Assembly (NCBI GenBank): GCA_022800935.1 | Contig: JAAWRH010000014.1 | Location: 1-64,000 of the forward strand | Length of the DNA: 64,000 nt | Source of the DNA: Oscillospiraceae bacterium | Lineage (GTDB): Bacteria; Bacillota; Clostridia; Oscillospirales; Ruminococcaceae | Reading direction: 5' to 3' | In this document: positions 41,682-49,699 of the stretch, piece by piece | How positions within the stretch are numbered: position 1 is the first letter of the stretch | How the letters are laid out: each line of letters opens with the position of its first letter | The notes under the pieces: model-generated | What the model saw: only the letters and a program-made list of their open reading frames with translations | Database searches by the model: none | What the model was told of the DNA's origin: nothing | Position numbers and translations under genes: made by a program

Positions 41682-42785
41682 TTACTTCTTTTCTGGCAGC
41701 TTTGGAGCGACAGGAGAGGGATTTTTCTCCACCTTGCAGGTTTCCTTCAGCTCTGCGTCCGCGGGGAGGAGGCGGCCGGTGATGACAAAGCGGATGCGTT
41801 CGTTGTCGTATCCGTTTTCAAAGTAAGTGTAGGGAGTGGTGCTCAGAGAGATGAACTTATCATCTGCCTTAATTTCCACCTCCGGATACAGCCAGATGGA
41901 GTGGTCAATGGCCTGTTTGGCCATACTATAGGCTTTTTCATGGGAAATACCGCTGGAGAAATATGCGAACTCCGGATTCTCCTCTAAATAGGAAACTGCG
42001 AAAACTTCATAAATAAAGTTGTCTTTTTCGGTTGAAAAGACGATATAAGGATGGCTTTTGACGAAATCCTCATCCCGATAGTGGAAAAGCTGGGCGAATT
42101 CCGGGCCATTGGGGTAATCGTCAACCTTGGCGTATTTATTTAAAAACAGGCTTCGTTTCTCCGCAGAAGACAGATTTTTATATTCTTCTGTCTCCGAAAT
42201 CGCGTCAATGGCATCCCATGCCTCTTTAAATTTTTTTTCCGGGTCCAACACCCCGTTATTGTATCCCAGGACTGCCAGATTGGGGGACAGTTCCTCCCTG
42301 GAGGTGTATGTGGCCTTTCCCCACATATATGGACTGGGGGAGGTATATTCTCCGATTTCTTCTTTGGCCCAGTTCAAATTACTTAAATGCTTATTGACTG
42401 TTTCTCCGTTTTCAACAACTTCTTCAAATCTGTTATAGTACTGCTTAAGAAAATCGCTTGTCTTTTCATAATTTTTCATGGAATCCAAAAGAGGCGTATC
42501 TATCTTGGTATCAGGGATATACAGATATGCGCCGACATCATCATTGATTTTGATCGCATCTGTGACCTTTTTGGTATTGTCAACCTTGGAAAGATCAAGC
42601 TTTTCCGATTCCGAGCTTGAAGAGGATGCTGAACTGCTAGAGACGGAAGAACTGGAAGAAACAGACGAAGACGAACTGGAAATGGAAGACATACTTTCGC
42701 TAGAGCTGCTCTCGCCGCCGGAGCAGGCAGCCAGAGAAAGAACGCAGGAAAGAGAAAGAATTATGCTGAAAATTTTTTTACACAT
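41682..42785 (-). CDS. Class B sortase-like lipoprotein lacking catalytic His and Cys (pseudo-sortase)
   Basis: 367 aa. Lipobox SLAAC (Cys 21), an almost pure Ser linker (about 24-60), then a sortase B fold: YLYIPDTKIDTPLL, AQLFHYRDEDFVKSHPYIVFS, YEVFAVSYL. At the catalytic sites the two intact paralogues have GHN and LSTC; here they read GYNN (Tyr 175) and LSTT (Thr 317), while Arg 332 (RFVI) is kept. It ends KNPSPVAPKLPEKK like its paralogues. Transpeptidase activity is not expected; it may bind substrate or the paralogues. It is also more diverged, with an insertion at about 105-165. Confidence 0.8.
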   Translation of the reverse strand: MCKKIFSIILSLSCVLSLAACSGGESSSSESMSSISSSSSSVSSSSSVSSSSASSSSSESEKLDLSKVDNTKKVTDAIKINDDVGAYLYIPDTKIDTPLLDSMKNYEKTSDFLKQYYNRFEEVVENGETVNKHLSNLNWAKEEIGEYTSPSPYMWGKATYTSREELSPNLAVLGYNNGVLDPEKKFKEAWDAIDAISETEEYKNLSSAEKRSLFLNKYAKVDDYPNGPEFAQLFHYRDEDFVKSHPYIVFSTEKDNFIYEVFAVSYLEENPEFAYFSSGISHEKAYSMAKQAIDHSIWLYPEVEIKADDKFISLSTTPYTYFENGYDNERIRFVITGRLLPADAELKETCKVEKNPSPVAPKLPEKK

Positions 42786-42815
42786 GTCGCATACCTCAAT
42801 TGAGTATAACCTTTA

Positions 42816-42846
42816 TCAGGGAAGCACCTGTAAAGCGCTTCCCTGA
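42816..42846 (-). terminator. Hairpin between sortase-like genes 1 and 2
   Basis: Stem TCAGGGAAG / CTTCCCTGA (42816-42824, 42838-42846) with a 13-base loop and a weak T-tract on the minus strand; partial terminator or processing site. Confidence 0.5.
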
Positions 42847-42862
42847 ATATAAGCTGACAGAT

Positions 42863-43855
42863 TTACTTCTTTTCTGTGCCTTCAGGCATCTTGGGAGAGG
42901 GGTTTTTGGAGACATTGGCGGTCTCGTCGCCTCTGGCGTTGGCAGGCAGGAGCTTGGCCATAATGACGAAGCGATGTTTTTCAGCCGCCGCAAGGGCCTG
43001 AGCCGGAGTCATTCCCTCGGTAAAGGCATAGGTACAGGTGGAAAGGGTCAAGAACTTATCGCCCTCAGAAAGCTTAACGTCCTTGTACGTCATCAAAGAG
43101 CGCTTTACCGCCTCATTGGCGACGGTGAGGGAGTCCTTGGCGTCCAGCTTGCTGGAATAATACTTGGGGGTTGTCTCCGCCTCCGTGTAGTAGGCGGCAA
43201 ACACCTGATAGATGTAGTTTTCGTTTTCGGTGGAGAAATAGATGTAGGGGTTTTTCTTGGCGAAATCCTCGTCCAGGTATTTGTACAGCTGGGCAAACTT
43301 CATCGCGTCGGGAAGGTCCGCAAGTGTGACGGAATCATAGCGCACATTGGGGTCCATACGTCCGGGGTTGTGGCCAAAGATAACCGTGTTGTAGGCCAGA
43401 TCATCTCTGGAATCCAGACCCGCGGCTTTGGGCAGATACAGGCATCCGGTGACGCCGCTGTTGTCCATTTCCTTTTTCCAGTTCAAACGCTTGTTCACCA
43501 CATCATAGACGTCCCAGAACTTCTGGTTGGTGGCATAGTTTTTGGCGCTCAGAACAGGCTCGTCCACAGTTGTGTTGGGAATATACAGATAGCCGCCCAC
43601 ATCGGCGTTGACCTTCTGCGCGTCCTTCACCTTGGAAACATTGTCCTGCACCTTGATCTCCGGCTTGCTCATGTCCTGAGAGGAGGACGGCTTCTTGGAA
43701 GAAGACGAGCTTTTGGAACTGCTGGTACTGGACGAGGTGGTGACGGAGGATGAATCAGAGCTCTCGGACGCGGGATCGCGGGAGCAGCCCGCGGCAAAGA
43801 CCATCATAGCGGCCATAAGGACAGCGGCCGCTTTTTTGAACTTGAAAAGCTTCAT
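42863..43855 (-). CDS. Class B sortase with lipoprotein signal
   Basis: 330 aa. Lipobox FAAGC (Cys 24) instead of the usual transmembrane anchor, Ser/Lys linker (about 31-60), then sortase B: GYLYIPNTTVDEPVL (about 88-102), catalytic His 162 in IFGHNPG, Cys 274 in TLSTCTY, Arg 295 in HRFVI. All three catalytic residues are present. Ends with the shared KNPSPKMPE tail. ATG 43855 follows AAGGAGT. No NPQTN-type substrate protein is recognisable nearby. Confidence 0.83.
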   Translation of the reverse strand: MKLFKFKKAAAVLMAAMMVFAAGCSRDPASESSDSSSVTTSSSTSSSKSSSSSKKPSSSQDMSKPEIKVQDNVSKVKDAQKVNADVGGYLYIPNTTVDEPVLSAKNYATNQKFWDVYDVVNKRLNWKKEMDNSGVTGCLYLPKAAGLDSRDDLAYNTVIFGHNPGRMDPNVRYDSVTLADLPDAMKFAQLYKYLDEDFAKKNPYIYFSTENENYIYQVFAAYYTEAETTPKYYSSKLDAKDSLTVANEAVKRSLMTYKDVKLSEGDKFLTLSTCTYAFTEGMTPAQALAAAEKHRFVIMAKLLPANARGDETANVSKNPSPKMPEGTEKK

Positions 43856-43921
43856 GTTTTTTGACTCCTTTTTTATAAAATTCTGTTTTATAAAAGAATA
43901 TAAAGGTAAGTTCATGTATCA

Positions 43922-43950
43922 AATATAGCATGAGTTTCCCTTCAGTGCAA
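43922..43950 (-). promoter_or_regulatory. Promoter of sortase-like gene 2
   Basis: Minus strand: TTGCAC (43945-43950), 17-base spacer, TATATT (43922-43927). The spacer contains GGGAAACTCAT, much like the spacer before gene 3. Confidence 0.6.
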
Positions 43951-43986
43951 GGAAATGTTACAGTTTATCTGTTTTTTTATGATTCA

Positions 43987-44982
43987 TTATACCTGAGGGA
44001 GTTTTGGAGAGGGATTTTTGGTTATTTTGGCGGTGGGTTTCAGTTTTGCGCTGGCGGGGAGCAGGCGGCCGCTTACAACAAAGCGGTAGGACTCCGCCGC
44101 GATTCTGTCCGCGGTAAAGTGGTAGGTACAGGTGGAAAGGGTCAGGAATTTGTCCCCCTGCTTCAGGTCAACATCGTCATAAATCCATTCGGAACGGGCA
44201 ATCAGATCCTTGGCGGTCTCCATGGCTTCAGCGGCGGTTTTCTTGCTCTGAAAATATTCAAGGGGATCATTGGCTTCGATGTAAGAGACTGCGTATATCT
44301 GATAAATATAATCGTCATCGTCGGTGGAGAGGAACATGTAGGGATGATTTTTGGCAAAGTCCTCGTCCAGGAACTTATAGAGCTGGGCAAACATCGCCCC
44401 GTCCGGATGGTCAGCCAGGGGGATGCTGGAAACATAGGTCAGCTGTCCTGCCGGCATACCGTTGTTATGCCCAAAAACGACCAGATTGGGGGAAAGCTGG
44501 GAACGGGAATCAATGTTGGCCATTGTATGGAAATATGCCACGCCGGGACCGCCAAGACCAGTCCCCTCTTTTTTCCAGTTCAACCGGTTGCCGGTCTGGT
44601 CATAGATGGCGCGGAAGCCTTTGCTGCTGCTCATACTGGTTCCGTACCGTGAAGCAACCAAAACAGGTTCGTCTATTGTCGTATCCGGAATATACAGGTG
44701 CGCGCCCACATCCGGGTTGATTCCCTGGTTTTCCTTTACCTTTTCAACCATCGTTGGAATGTCAACCTTCGGCTTTCCCTCCACGACCTTGCCTGCCGGG
44801 TCCAGGGGGTTGACAAACAGATAAGGCGGACGAAGGGATTCCGGCTGGCTGCCCAGGGAGACCGCGCTGCTGGACTCCGGCTCGGAGGAAACGGAGGACG
44901 GACGGCTCTGACAGCCGGAGGCCACTAACATCACCGCGGCCGCCAGGACGGCCATTATAGAATACCGGCGTTTTTTGATCAT
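43987..44982 (-). CDS. Class B sortase with lipoprotein signal
   Basis: 331 aa. Lipobox LVASGC (Cys 24), short Ser/Glu linker (about 29-50), sortase B domain: HLYIPDTTIDEPVL (about 95-108), His 172 in VFGHNNG, Cys 285 in TLSTCTY, Arg 300 in YRFVVSG. All catalytic residues are present. Ends KNPSPKLPQV. It is the first of the three paralogues in transcription order; each has its own promoter or hairpin, so they are probably expressed as separate units. RBS AAAGGAGC. Confidence 0.84.
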   Translation of the reverse strand: MIKKRRYSIMAVLAAAVMLVASGCQSRPSSVSSEPESSSAVSLGSQPESLRPPYLFVNPLDPAGKVVEGKPKVDIPTMVEKVKENQGINPDVGAHLYIPDTTIDEPVLVASRYGTSMSSSKGFRAIYDQTGNRLNWKKEGTGLGGPGVAYFHTMANIDSRSQLSPNLVVFGHNNGMPAGQLTYVSSIPLADHPDGAMFAQLYKFLDEDFAKNHPYMFLSTDDDDYIYQIYAVSYIEANDPLEYFQSKKTAAEAMETAKDLIARSEWIYDDVDLKQGDKFLTLSTCTYHFTADRIAAESYRFVVSGRLLPASAKLKPTAKITKNPSPKLPQV

Positions 44983-45054
44983 ACTGTTTTGCTCCTTTAT
45001 ATCGGTTATTTCCAGGTAAAATTTTTATTTCATTATAAAAAACCCGCACCTATT

Positions 45055-45083
45055 ACTATAAATGAAGTTTTCCCTTTCGTCAA
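45055..45083 (-). promoter_or_regulatory. Promoter of sortase-like gene 3
   Basis: Minus strand: TTGACG (45078-45083), 17-base spacer containing GGGAAAACTTCAT, TATAGT (45055-45060). The remaining gap up to 45419 shows no gene and no convincing att site, though the prophage edge must lie here. Confidence 0.65.
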
Positions 45084-45419
45084 TCAGTATTTCAGAATTT
45101 TTACAAATTTTCATAGGCAAAGGGACGTATATAGAGCCGCCCAATTTATTCAGTGGAGTTTTTTCGCGGTTTTACTGCATGGCAGAAAATTTTTTTGATT
45201 GAGAGGCTCAAACGCCTGCCGTACCTCCCCCGCCCGAACGTTAGCATGAATTTTGAGTGTTTACATTTAGCGCGAGCGGCGGGACTTAAAAGCGATATTA
45301 AATTTTCCCCATCTCATTGCACCCCTGTAAAGCCCTAGGTTTTAAGCCATTTTTCAAACCCAAAAATCTGATCTCATCCCATTTGAGAAACATCATTCAG
45401 CCACAGTAAAGACCAAAAA

Positions 45420-45461
45420 TACAAGAGCCGGGCCGGAGTCACCCCCGGCCCGGCTCTTGTA
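45420..45461 (-). terminator. Terminator of the phage late operon
   Basis: 17-bp stem starting TACAAGAGCCGGGCCGG with an 8-base loop; on the minus strand it ends in TATTTTTGG, four bases after the endolysin stop. Confidence 0.85.
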
Positions 45462-45465
45462 TCCC

Positions 45466-46312
45466 CTAAACTTTCCTGCAAAAATCCAACGACACCCACC
45501 CAACCCCGGACTTAAGCTTCCCCCACATCGTCGCCCCCGGCCCCACGGCCTCCGACACAATGGTATAAGCCCCCGGCTTAATAACCCCGACAACGCTGTA
45601 ATTGGTCCCCGGCCCCTTACGGATGTTAAGGTCCTTCGCGGTAATGCGTACCACATATGGGACCTTGCTCTCCGCCGTGGTCCCGTCAGCAGTGGGCGAC
45701 TTCCCGTCCAATTCCTCCAGCTGCTTCCTCACTGCCGCCTTGAAGCGGGACCAATGGGGCAGGATATATACTGGGCAATTCTTCCGCGCCCCCGGTACGA
45801 TCCTATCCGCCTGGCCCATCCAGTGGTTATGGGTGTACAGCCGGTCAATCCCTAGCCCGTGACGGTGGAGGATGGATGCCGCCAACCTGGCAGCATTGGC
45901 CTCCGCTGCGGCGTTATCCTTGCCCTCTGGGCCGTCCATGATTACCTCTATGGCGACGGTCCCATAGTTTCCCCGGCCGGTCCCGTCGCTGGCGTGCCAG
46001 GCGGCCTCGTTCTCCCGGAGGTTCTGCCATGCCCTCAGGTCGTCCACATAGTAATACCACCACCCCGCCCATGTTGCAGTTAGGCCAGGTGGCGCGGGTG
46101 TACTGCTCCGCGTCGTCCTCCACGCCGGGGAGGTCCTGGGTGTTATGTATCGTCACCCCCGTCATCCCATAGGAGAGGGGACGACAGGGCTTCATCGGCT
46201 CTCCCTGCTTGCACCAGGAGGCGCAGTACTTGTTGGCCCTGGCGCTGTCTGGGATGAGCTTTTCATGGACGGTCACGCCGTTTTCCGTTCTCGTCTTATC
46301 CGGCTTCAGCAT
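45466..46312 (-). pseudogene. Phage endolysin (N-acetylmuramoyl-L-alanine amidase + SH3), frameshifted
   Basis: Two frames join to one amidase. The first (from ATG 46312, RBS GAGGAGGG) runs to TWPNCNMGGVV and has the Zn-ligand region GVTIHNT; the second continues from about 46050 with VDDLRAWQNL, HASDGTGRGN, the THNHW..ADR..CP metal and substrate region, then a bacterial SH3 domain (about the last 65 residues, LNIRKGPGTNYS). The break lies in the GGGGTGGTGG run near 46055: one extra base or two missing. Family comparison (CNMG..RVHYYVDD-type) supports one original gene. Either inactivated lysin or a sequencing indel. Confidence 0.8.
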
Positions 46313-46325
46313 AGCGCATCCCTCC

Positions 46326-46631
46326 TCAGACTTCCACGCCGTTAATCTTTCCCACGGTGGCCTCAATCATGGTATCAATCTCCCGCTGAGACACATCATA
46401 CCCCTGGGCAGCCAAAAACTCCTGGACATACTGCTTCTTGTCCGCTCCGGACTGGGGGCTAGTAAAAATCTGCTCCGCCGCCGCGACGGCGATCCGCACC
46501 GCCTCCATCAGCTTGTCATACTGCTGCTGAGAAATCTTCCCCTTGATGTAGGGAATCAAAAAGGTGGTAATCAGCGCCGCAATCAGGGCAATGACCGCGC
46601 TTATAATCGGCTGCAAATTGATGTTATCCAT
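46326..46631 (-). CDS. Phage holin, LLH family
   Basis: 101 aa. One N-terminal membrane helix (about 9-30), then a charged helical region with QQQYDKLMEAVRIAVAAAEQ and a C-terminal AAQGYDVSQREIDTMIEATV, the pattern of LL-H holins. Placed directly upstream of the endolysin. ATG 46631 fits the GGAAGGA RBS better than 46637. Confidence 0.8.
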   Translation of the reverse strand: MDNINLQPIISAVIALIAALITTFLIPYIKGKISQQQYDKLMEAVRIAVAAAEQIFTSPQSGADKKQYVQEFLAAQGYDVSQREIDTMIEATVGKINGVEV

Positions 46632-46923
46632 TCTCATTTTCCTTCCTTTCTGTCTCTGAAATCGGCATCCCGTCCTCGTCCAGGCCGTGCCGGTTTCTGC
46701 TTATCTTTTCGGTGGCTGACTTCGCCGCATAGGTGATGAGGTACCCGATGCAGGCAGTGAAGACGGTGGTCGTCACCTCCCCGGCAGTCTCCCGCCCCAG
46801 TGCGGCCAGGATGTAGCTGGCCGCAGTGCTCACTGTGGCAATCACCACCGCCCAGGTTGCCAGCCGCTTGGAAAACTCCCAGGGCTTTTTCGGCTTCAAA
46901 TGTGCGGGCTTGTATCTGCTCAT
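46624..46923 (-). CDS. Small phage membrane protein of the lysis cassette
   Basis: 99 aa with two membrane helices (about 23-43 and 50-70) between a Lys-rich N-terminus and an acidic C-terminus. Its end overlaps the LLH holin start by eight bases. A second holin or antiholin is plausible from place and topology only. Confidence 0.7.
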   Translation of the reverse strand: MSRYKPAHLKPKKPWEFSKRLATWAVVIATVSTAASYILAALGRETAGEVTTTVFTACIGYLITYAAKSATEKISRNRHGLDEDGMPISETERKENENG

Positions 46924-47342
46924 AGGAAATCCCGCTTTTCCATTCTCTCGTCAAACACCCTCTTGATGTTCTTGATGGCGTGGACGCACCGGTTGTTCTG
47001 ATACCCGCTGTGCTCCTCACAGTACCGTTCGTAACAGTCGATGTTGTAGAGAATCTCGTTGAAATCCTCCTCCGTGTGCCGGATATCCCTCAGCAGCTCG
47101 GTGTTAAACTGGAGAATCCGCGCCCGGTGCATGTCCGCGTTGCGCTCGTCGTCCATTTGGATGTGGCTGTCCAGCCGTCTTTCCACATCGCCCAGCTTTT
47201 TCAGCACCTCCCCGTTGACTGCTCTCCCCAGCAGCTCCCCAATCTTCGACCACGGGTTGAGCTTCACCGGTGCAATCTGCACCAGCGTCAGCACAATCAG
47301 CAGCACGCCGCCTCCCCCTGTCACCATTTCCAGTAACTTCAC
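46920..47342 (-). CDS. Phage membrane protein, lysis-module associated
   Basis: 140 aa. N-terminal membrane helix (about 8-28) followed by KLNPWSKIGELLGRAVNGEVLKK-type text and a long charged, probably coiled-coil helix (about 55-120); Cys residues at YERYCEEH and NNRCVH. Such single-pass proteins commonly precede holins in clostridial phages; function unknown. Overlaps the next gene by four bases. Confidence 0.65.
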   Translation of the reverse strand: MKLLEMVTGGGGVLLIVLTLVQIAPVKLNPWSKIGELLGRAVNGEVLKKLGDVERRLDSHIQMDDERNADMHRARILQFNTELLRDIRHTEEDFNEILYNIDCYERYCEEHSGYQNNRCVHAIKNIKRVFDERMEKRDFL

Positions 47343-47410
47343 CCTGTTCTTTCCCCCTTTTTAACACCAGGGCCGTCCATGGGTAAGGACAGACCTTTGT
47401 TATCACCTTG

Positions 47411-48205
47411 TTATGACGCGGCGCAGTCTATCACCACTCCACCGGGAATCCCCGGATATCCAGGAGAGGCAGATGCCTCTGTATGGGGCGTTCCATCAGA
47501 ACAGCCGACAGATCCGCTGTTTCCCCCGTTCCCGGCATTGCCCAGATTGGCCTTGGTGTAATCTGCTGCTGCTGTCCTGCTGTTGTTGGGAATTCCATTG
47601 CTGTACTTCATCGCCGGGGAAATTCCCCCCTCCATTTCCTCCCTGTTTAGAGGATGAATACTCATCGTTGGCCGCGGATACACCGTGTCCGCTGTTCCCT
47701 CGCCTGCCCGCAGTTCCTCCGCCCCCTGCGATATTTGCACTGTTGGCTCCTGTCGCCGCCGCCGTTTTGCCGCCAGGGCCGGGGGTATTGTTCGTACTGG
47801 AACCGGCCCCTCCTGCTTTTCCGTGCTCCACTACAATATTTGCGTCTAAAATGGCTGCGGTGATGGCTGTTCCGGATTTCACAAACGTGACGTCTCTACC
47901 CCTTTGCAAAAATACTTTGTGTATCGCATATGCTCCATGACCGCCTCCCCCGCCGCCGGAACCCGTCCTCCATGAGCCGTCGTATTCTGCTTCTGCCCAC
48001 GAGGCTCCACCATTTCCTCCGGAACCCCCGTCTCCCACAATATGGAAGCTATACCACCCTGACTTCGGCGCGGTCCAGGTCCATTCCCAGGTACCGCCGT
48101 CTACTTTGTGGGTCAGGTATTCCCAGGCTTCAGGAAGAACTGTAGAATTACCCCCCCCCCGATTATATTTTCAAGCCCTATTTTCTTTCCAAGTATGATT
48201 GCCAT
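47411..48205 (-). pseudogene. Glycine-rich tail adhesin with G10 tract, out of frame
   Basis: Starts MAIILGKKIGLENIIGGG (ATG 48205, RBS GGGAG), matching the start MILGKKVG of the intact adhesin at 49241-49615. A run of ten G (48151-48160) throws it out of frame; 8 or 11 would restore WEWTWTAPKSGWYSFHIVG and the glycine-rich body. A second break lies in a G6 run (47625-47630), after which the last frame ends YPGIPGGVVIDCAAS, the ending shared by two neighbours. Likely a host-binding tail-tip protein. Phase variation at G10, decay or sequencing error are all possible. Confidence 0.7.
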
Positions 48206-48219
48206 TATACTTTCTCCCC

Positions 48220-48704
48220 CTATTTGGTTAGAATCAGCGTATACTGCGCTGTAATATCCTTTTCCGGAATCTCGGCGGTCACGGCATAAAAGCTCCCATT
48301 GTTATTGACCGGCCGGATGGCCGCCGGGAGGTCCATCTCAGTTGCATAGTCAATGTCCAGGTCCACCCGGTGCTTGGCCACCAGCCCGGTGATGGTCTTC
48401 GCCTGCTTGTACAGCTTGGTAGCGTTGTCCTGGGTCCACCCCGCCTTGGTCAGGGTGATGCTGCCTATTATGGGTAATGATTCCTCTCCCCAAACTGCCG
48501 TACCGCTTGCACTCCACCGCAGAATCTTCCCTGTGCTTCCACCGGTGGGAATGTGCTTATTTCCGGCAGTTGTTGGATGCGAGTAGTTATTAGCGCTTGC
48601 TGCAATCCCGTCCAGTTTTTTCTTATCTTCCGCAGTCATCAAACCGTTTGCCGACTGGGTAACAGCAGAGTAAGTCGTATTCGGCGGGTTCTGCCATTTT
48701 TCAT
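48220..48704 (-). pseudogene. Phage tail fibre-associated protein with start-proximal frameshift
   Basis: The natural start is ATG 48704 behind AAAAAGGAGAG, but the coding frame (KWQNPPNTTYSAVTQSANGL, then MTAEDKKKLDGIA) is entered only if the A5 run (48697-48701) had six A's. From the internal ATG the visible protein is 140 aa, ending in a small strand-rich domain (PIIGSITLTKAGW...EIPEKDITAQYTLILTK). MTAEDKxKLDG is a common link before fibre tips. Confidence 0.6.
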
Positions 48705-48718
48705 CTCTCCTTTTTGTG

Positions 48719-49213
48719 TTATGATGCGGCTTGGTCGATGACTACACCGCCAATGCCGCCAGCTTTGCCGGCGCTCCCTCTTCCGGCCGAGCCTGTACTT
48801 CCGGGGAAGTCCGGGGTATGCGTCGAGGCATATCCGTCATATCCTCCGCTTCCAGCATTCCCCAGGTCAAACCCTGGCCCGGCTGTATTGGAGGTGTTGG
48901 CCTTACCGGAACTGTATTTCTGGGCAGCCATACCTCCCGCTGCCTCCGCCGTCAGCGTGATGTTCCCCACAATGGGCAGCTGATTATTGACCGTCTGGAT
49001 GGTCACGCCCTCCGAGCCGTCAAACGCCACACTCCCGGACACTGCTCCCTCCAGGGCTATCGTCACCGCCTGGGCCAGCCGTCTGGCGCTCCCCGTGATA
49101 TCCATCTCCGCCGTCAGTCCTTTGAGCAGCGCCGCCAGACGGGCCTGGGTCTCCTGGTCCACTTCCCCGCTGGGCAGCCCCAGCCCGCCGGGGACCGTTA
49201 TGCTTCCGTACAT
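48719..49213 (-). CDS. Glycine-rich phage tail fibre/adhesin protein
   Basis: 164 aa. N-terminal part (about 1-90) with fibre-like repeats (GSARRLAQAVTIALEGAVSG, QLPIVGNITLT), then a Gly/Ala/Ser-rich tip (about 95-164) ending GGIGGVVIDQAAS. The tip matches the end of the G10 adhesin (LGNAGxGG..., GGVVIDxAAS). RBS GGGGGAAACAAG. Probably part of the host-recognition set. Confidence 0.7.
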   Translation of the reverse strand: MYGSITVPGGLGLPSGEVDQETQARLAALLKGLTAEMDITGSARRLAQAVTIALEGAVSGSVAFDGSEGVTIQTVNNQLPIVGNITLTAEAAGGMAAQKYSSGKANTSNTAGPGFDLGNAGSGGYDGYASTHTPDFPGSTGSAGRGSAGKAGGIGGVVIDQAAS

Positions 49214-49240
49214 CTTGTTTCCCCCTTTCTGCCTATTCGG

Positions 49241-49615
49241 CTATGTGGCCGCCGTCTCTACAATCACCCCGCCGGGATATCCTCCCTGGGGCTGAGGCGT
49301 CTGGCCAAAAGAGACATGCCGGTTCCCGTTGCTATCACTCATTTCATGGACCGATTCCTTGTTCCCCGCGCCGCCGCCGCCAGCTCCACAAAATGAGGTA
49401 TAGTCGTCACCGGCTGATATGGTATTCGGCATTGTCCCGCCCGCGCCTCCGGGCCCTATCAAATAAAACCGGTACCATCCCCTTTCCGGGGCCGTAAACA
49501 CCCAGGGACTCACCCCGCTGCCGGTCAGGCAGTGGCTCTGATATCCCCATGCCGCCGGTGCCTCCGGAATCACCCCTGCAAAGTCCCCCTGGCCTACCTT
49601 TTTGCCTAATATCAT
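49241..49615 (-). CDS. Glycine-rich tail adhesin, intact short form
   Basis: 124 aa from ATG 49615 (RBS GGGAGG). Begins MILGKKVGQGDFAG, has the shared core WVFTAPERGWYRFYLIGPGGAGG and a Gly-rich tip ending YPGGVIVETAAT. Homologous in start, core and end to the frameshifted adhesin at 47411-48205, so it shows what that gene should look like. Likely receptor-binding tip. Confidence 0.7.
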   Translation of the reverse strand: MILGKKVGQGDFAGVIPEAPAAWGYQSHCLTGSGVSPWVFTAPERGWYRFYLIGPGGAGGTMPNTISAGDDYTSFCGAGGGGAGNKESVHEMSDSNGNRHVSFGQTPQPQGGYPGGVIVETAAT

Positions 49616-49643
49616 CTTATTCCTCCCTTTTGTCTTTCCCCTC

Positions 49644-49672
49644 TTGATATTATAAAGAAATTCGGGTATAAT
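49644..49672 (+). promoter_or_regulatory. Promoter of the toxin-antitoxin pair
   Basis: TTGATA (49644-49649), 17-base spacer, TATAAT (49667-49672), then AAAGGAG RBS and ATG 49700. Confidence 0.7.
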
Positions 49673-49699
49673 TTTACTATCAGAAAGGAGATGCTGTCT

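Noticed and set aside
45100-45419. Prophage left attachment site
   Set aside because: The region is gene-free and must contain the boundary, but no tRNA remnant or direct repeat could be matched because the right end is outside the window.
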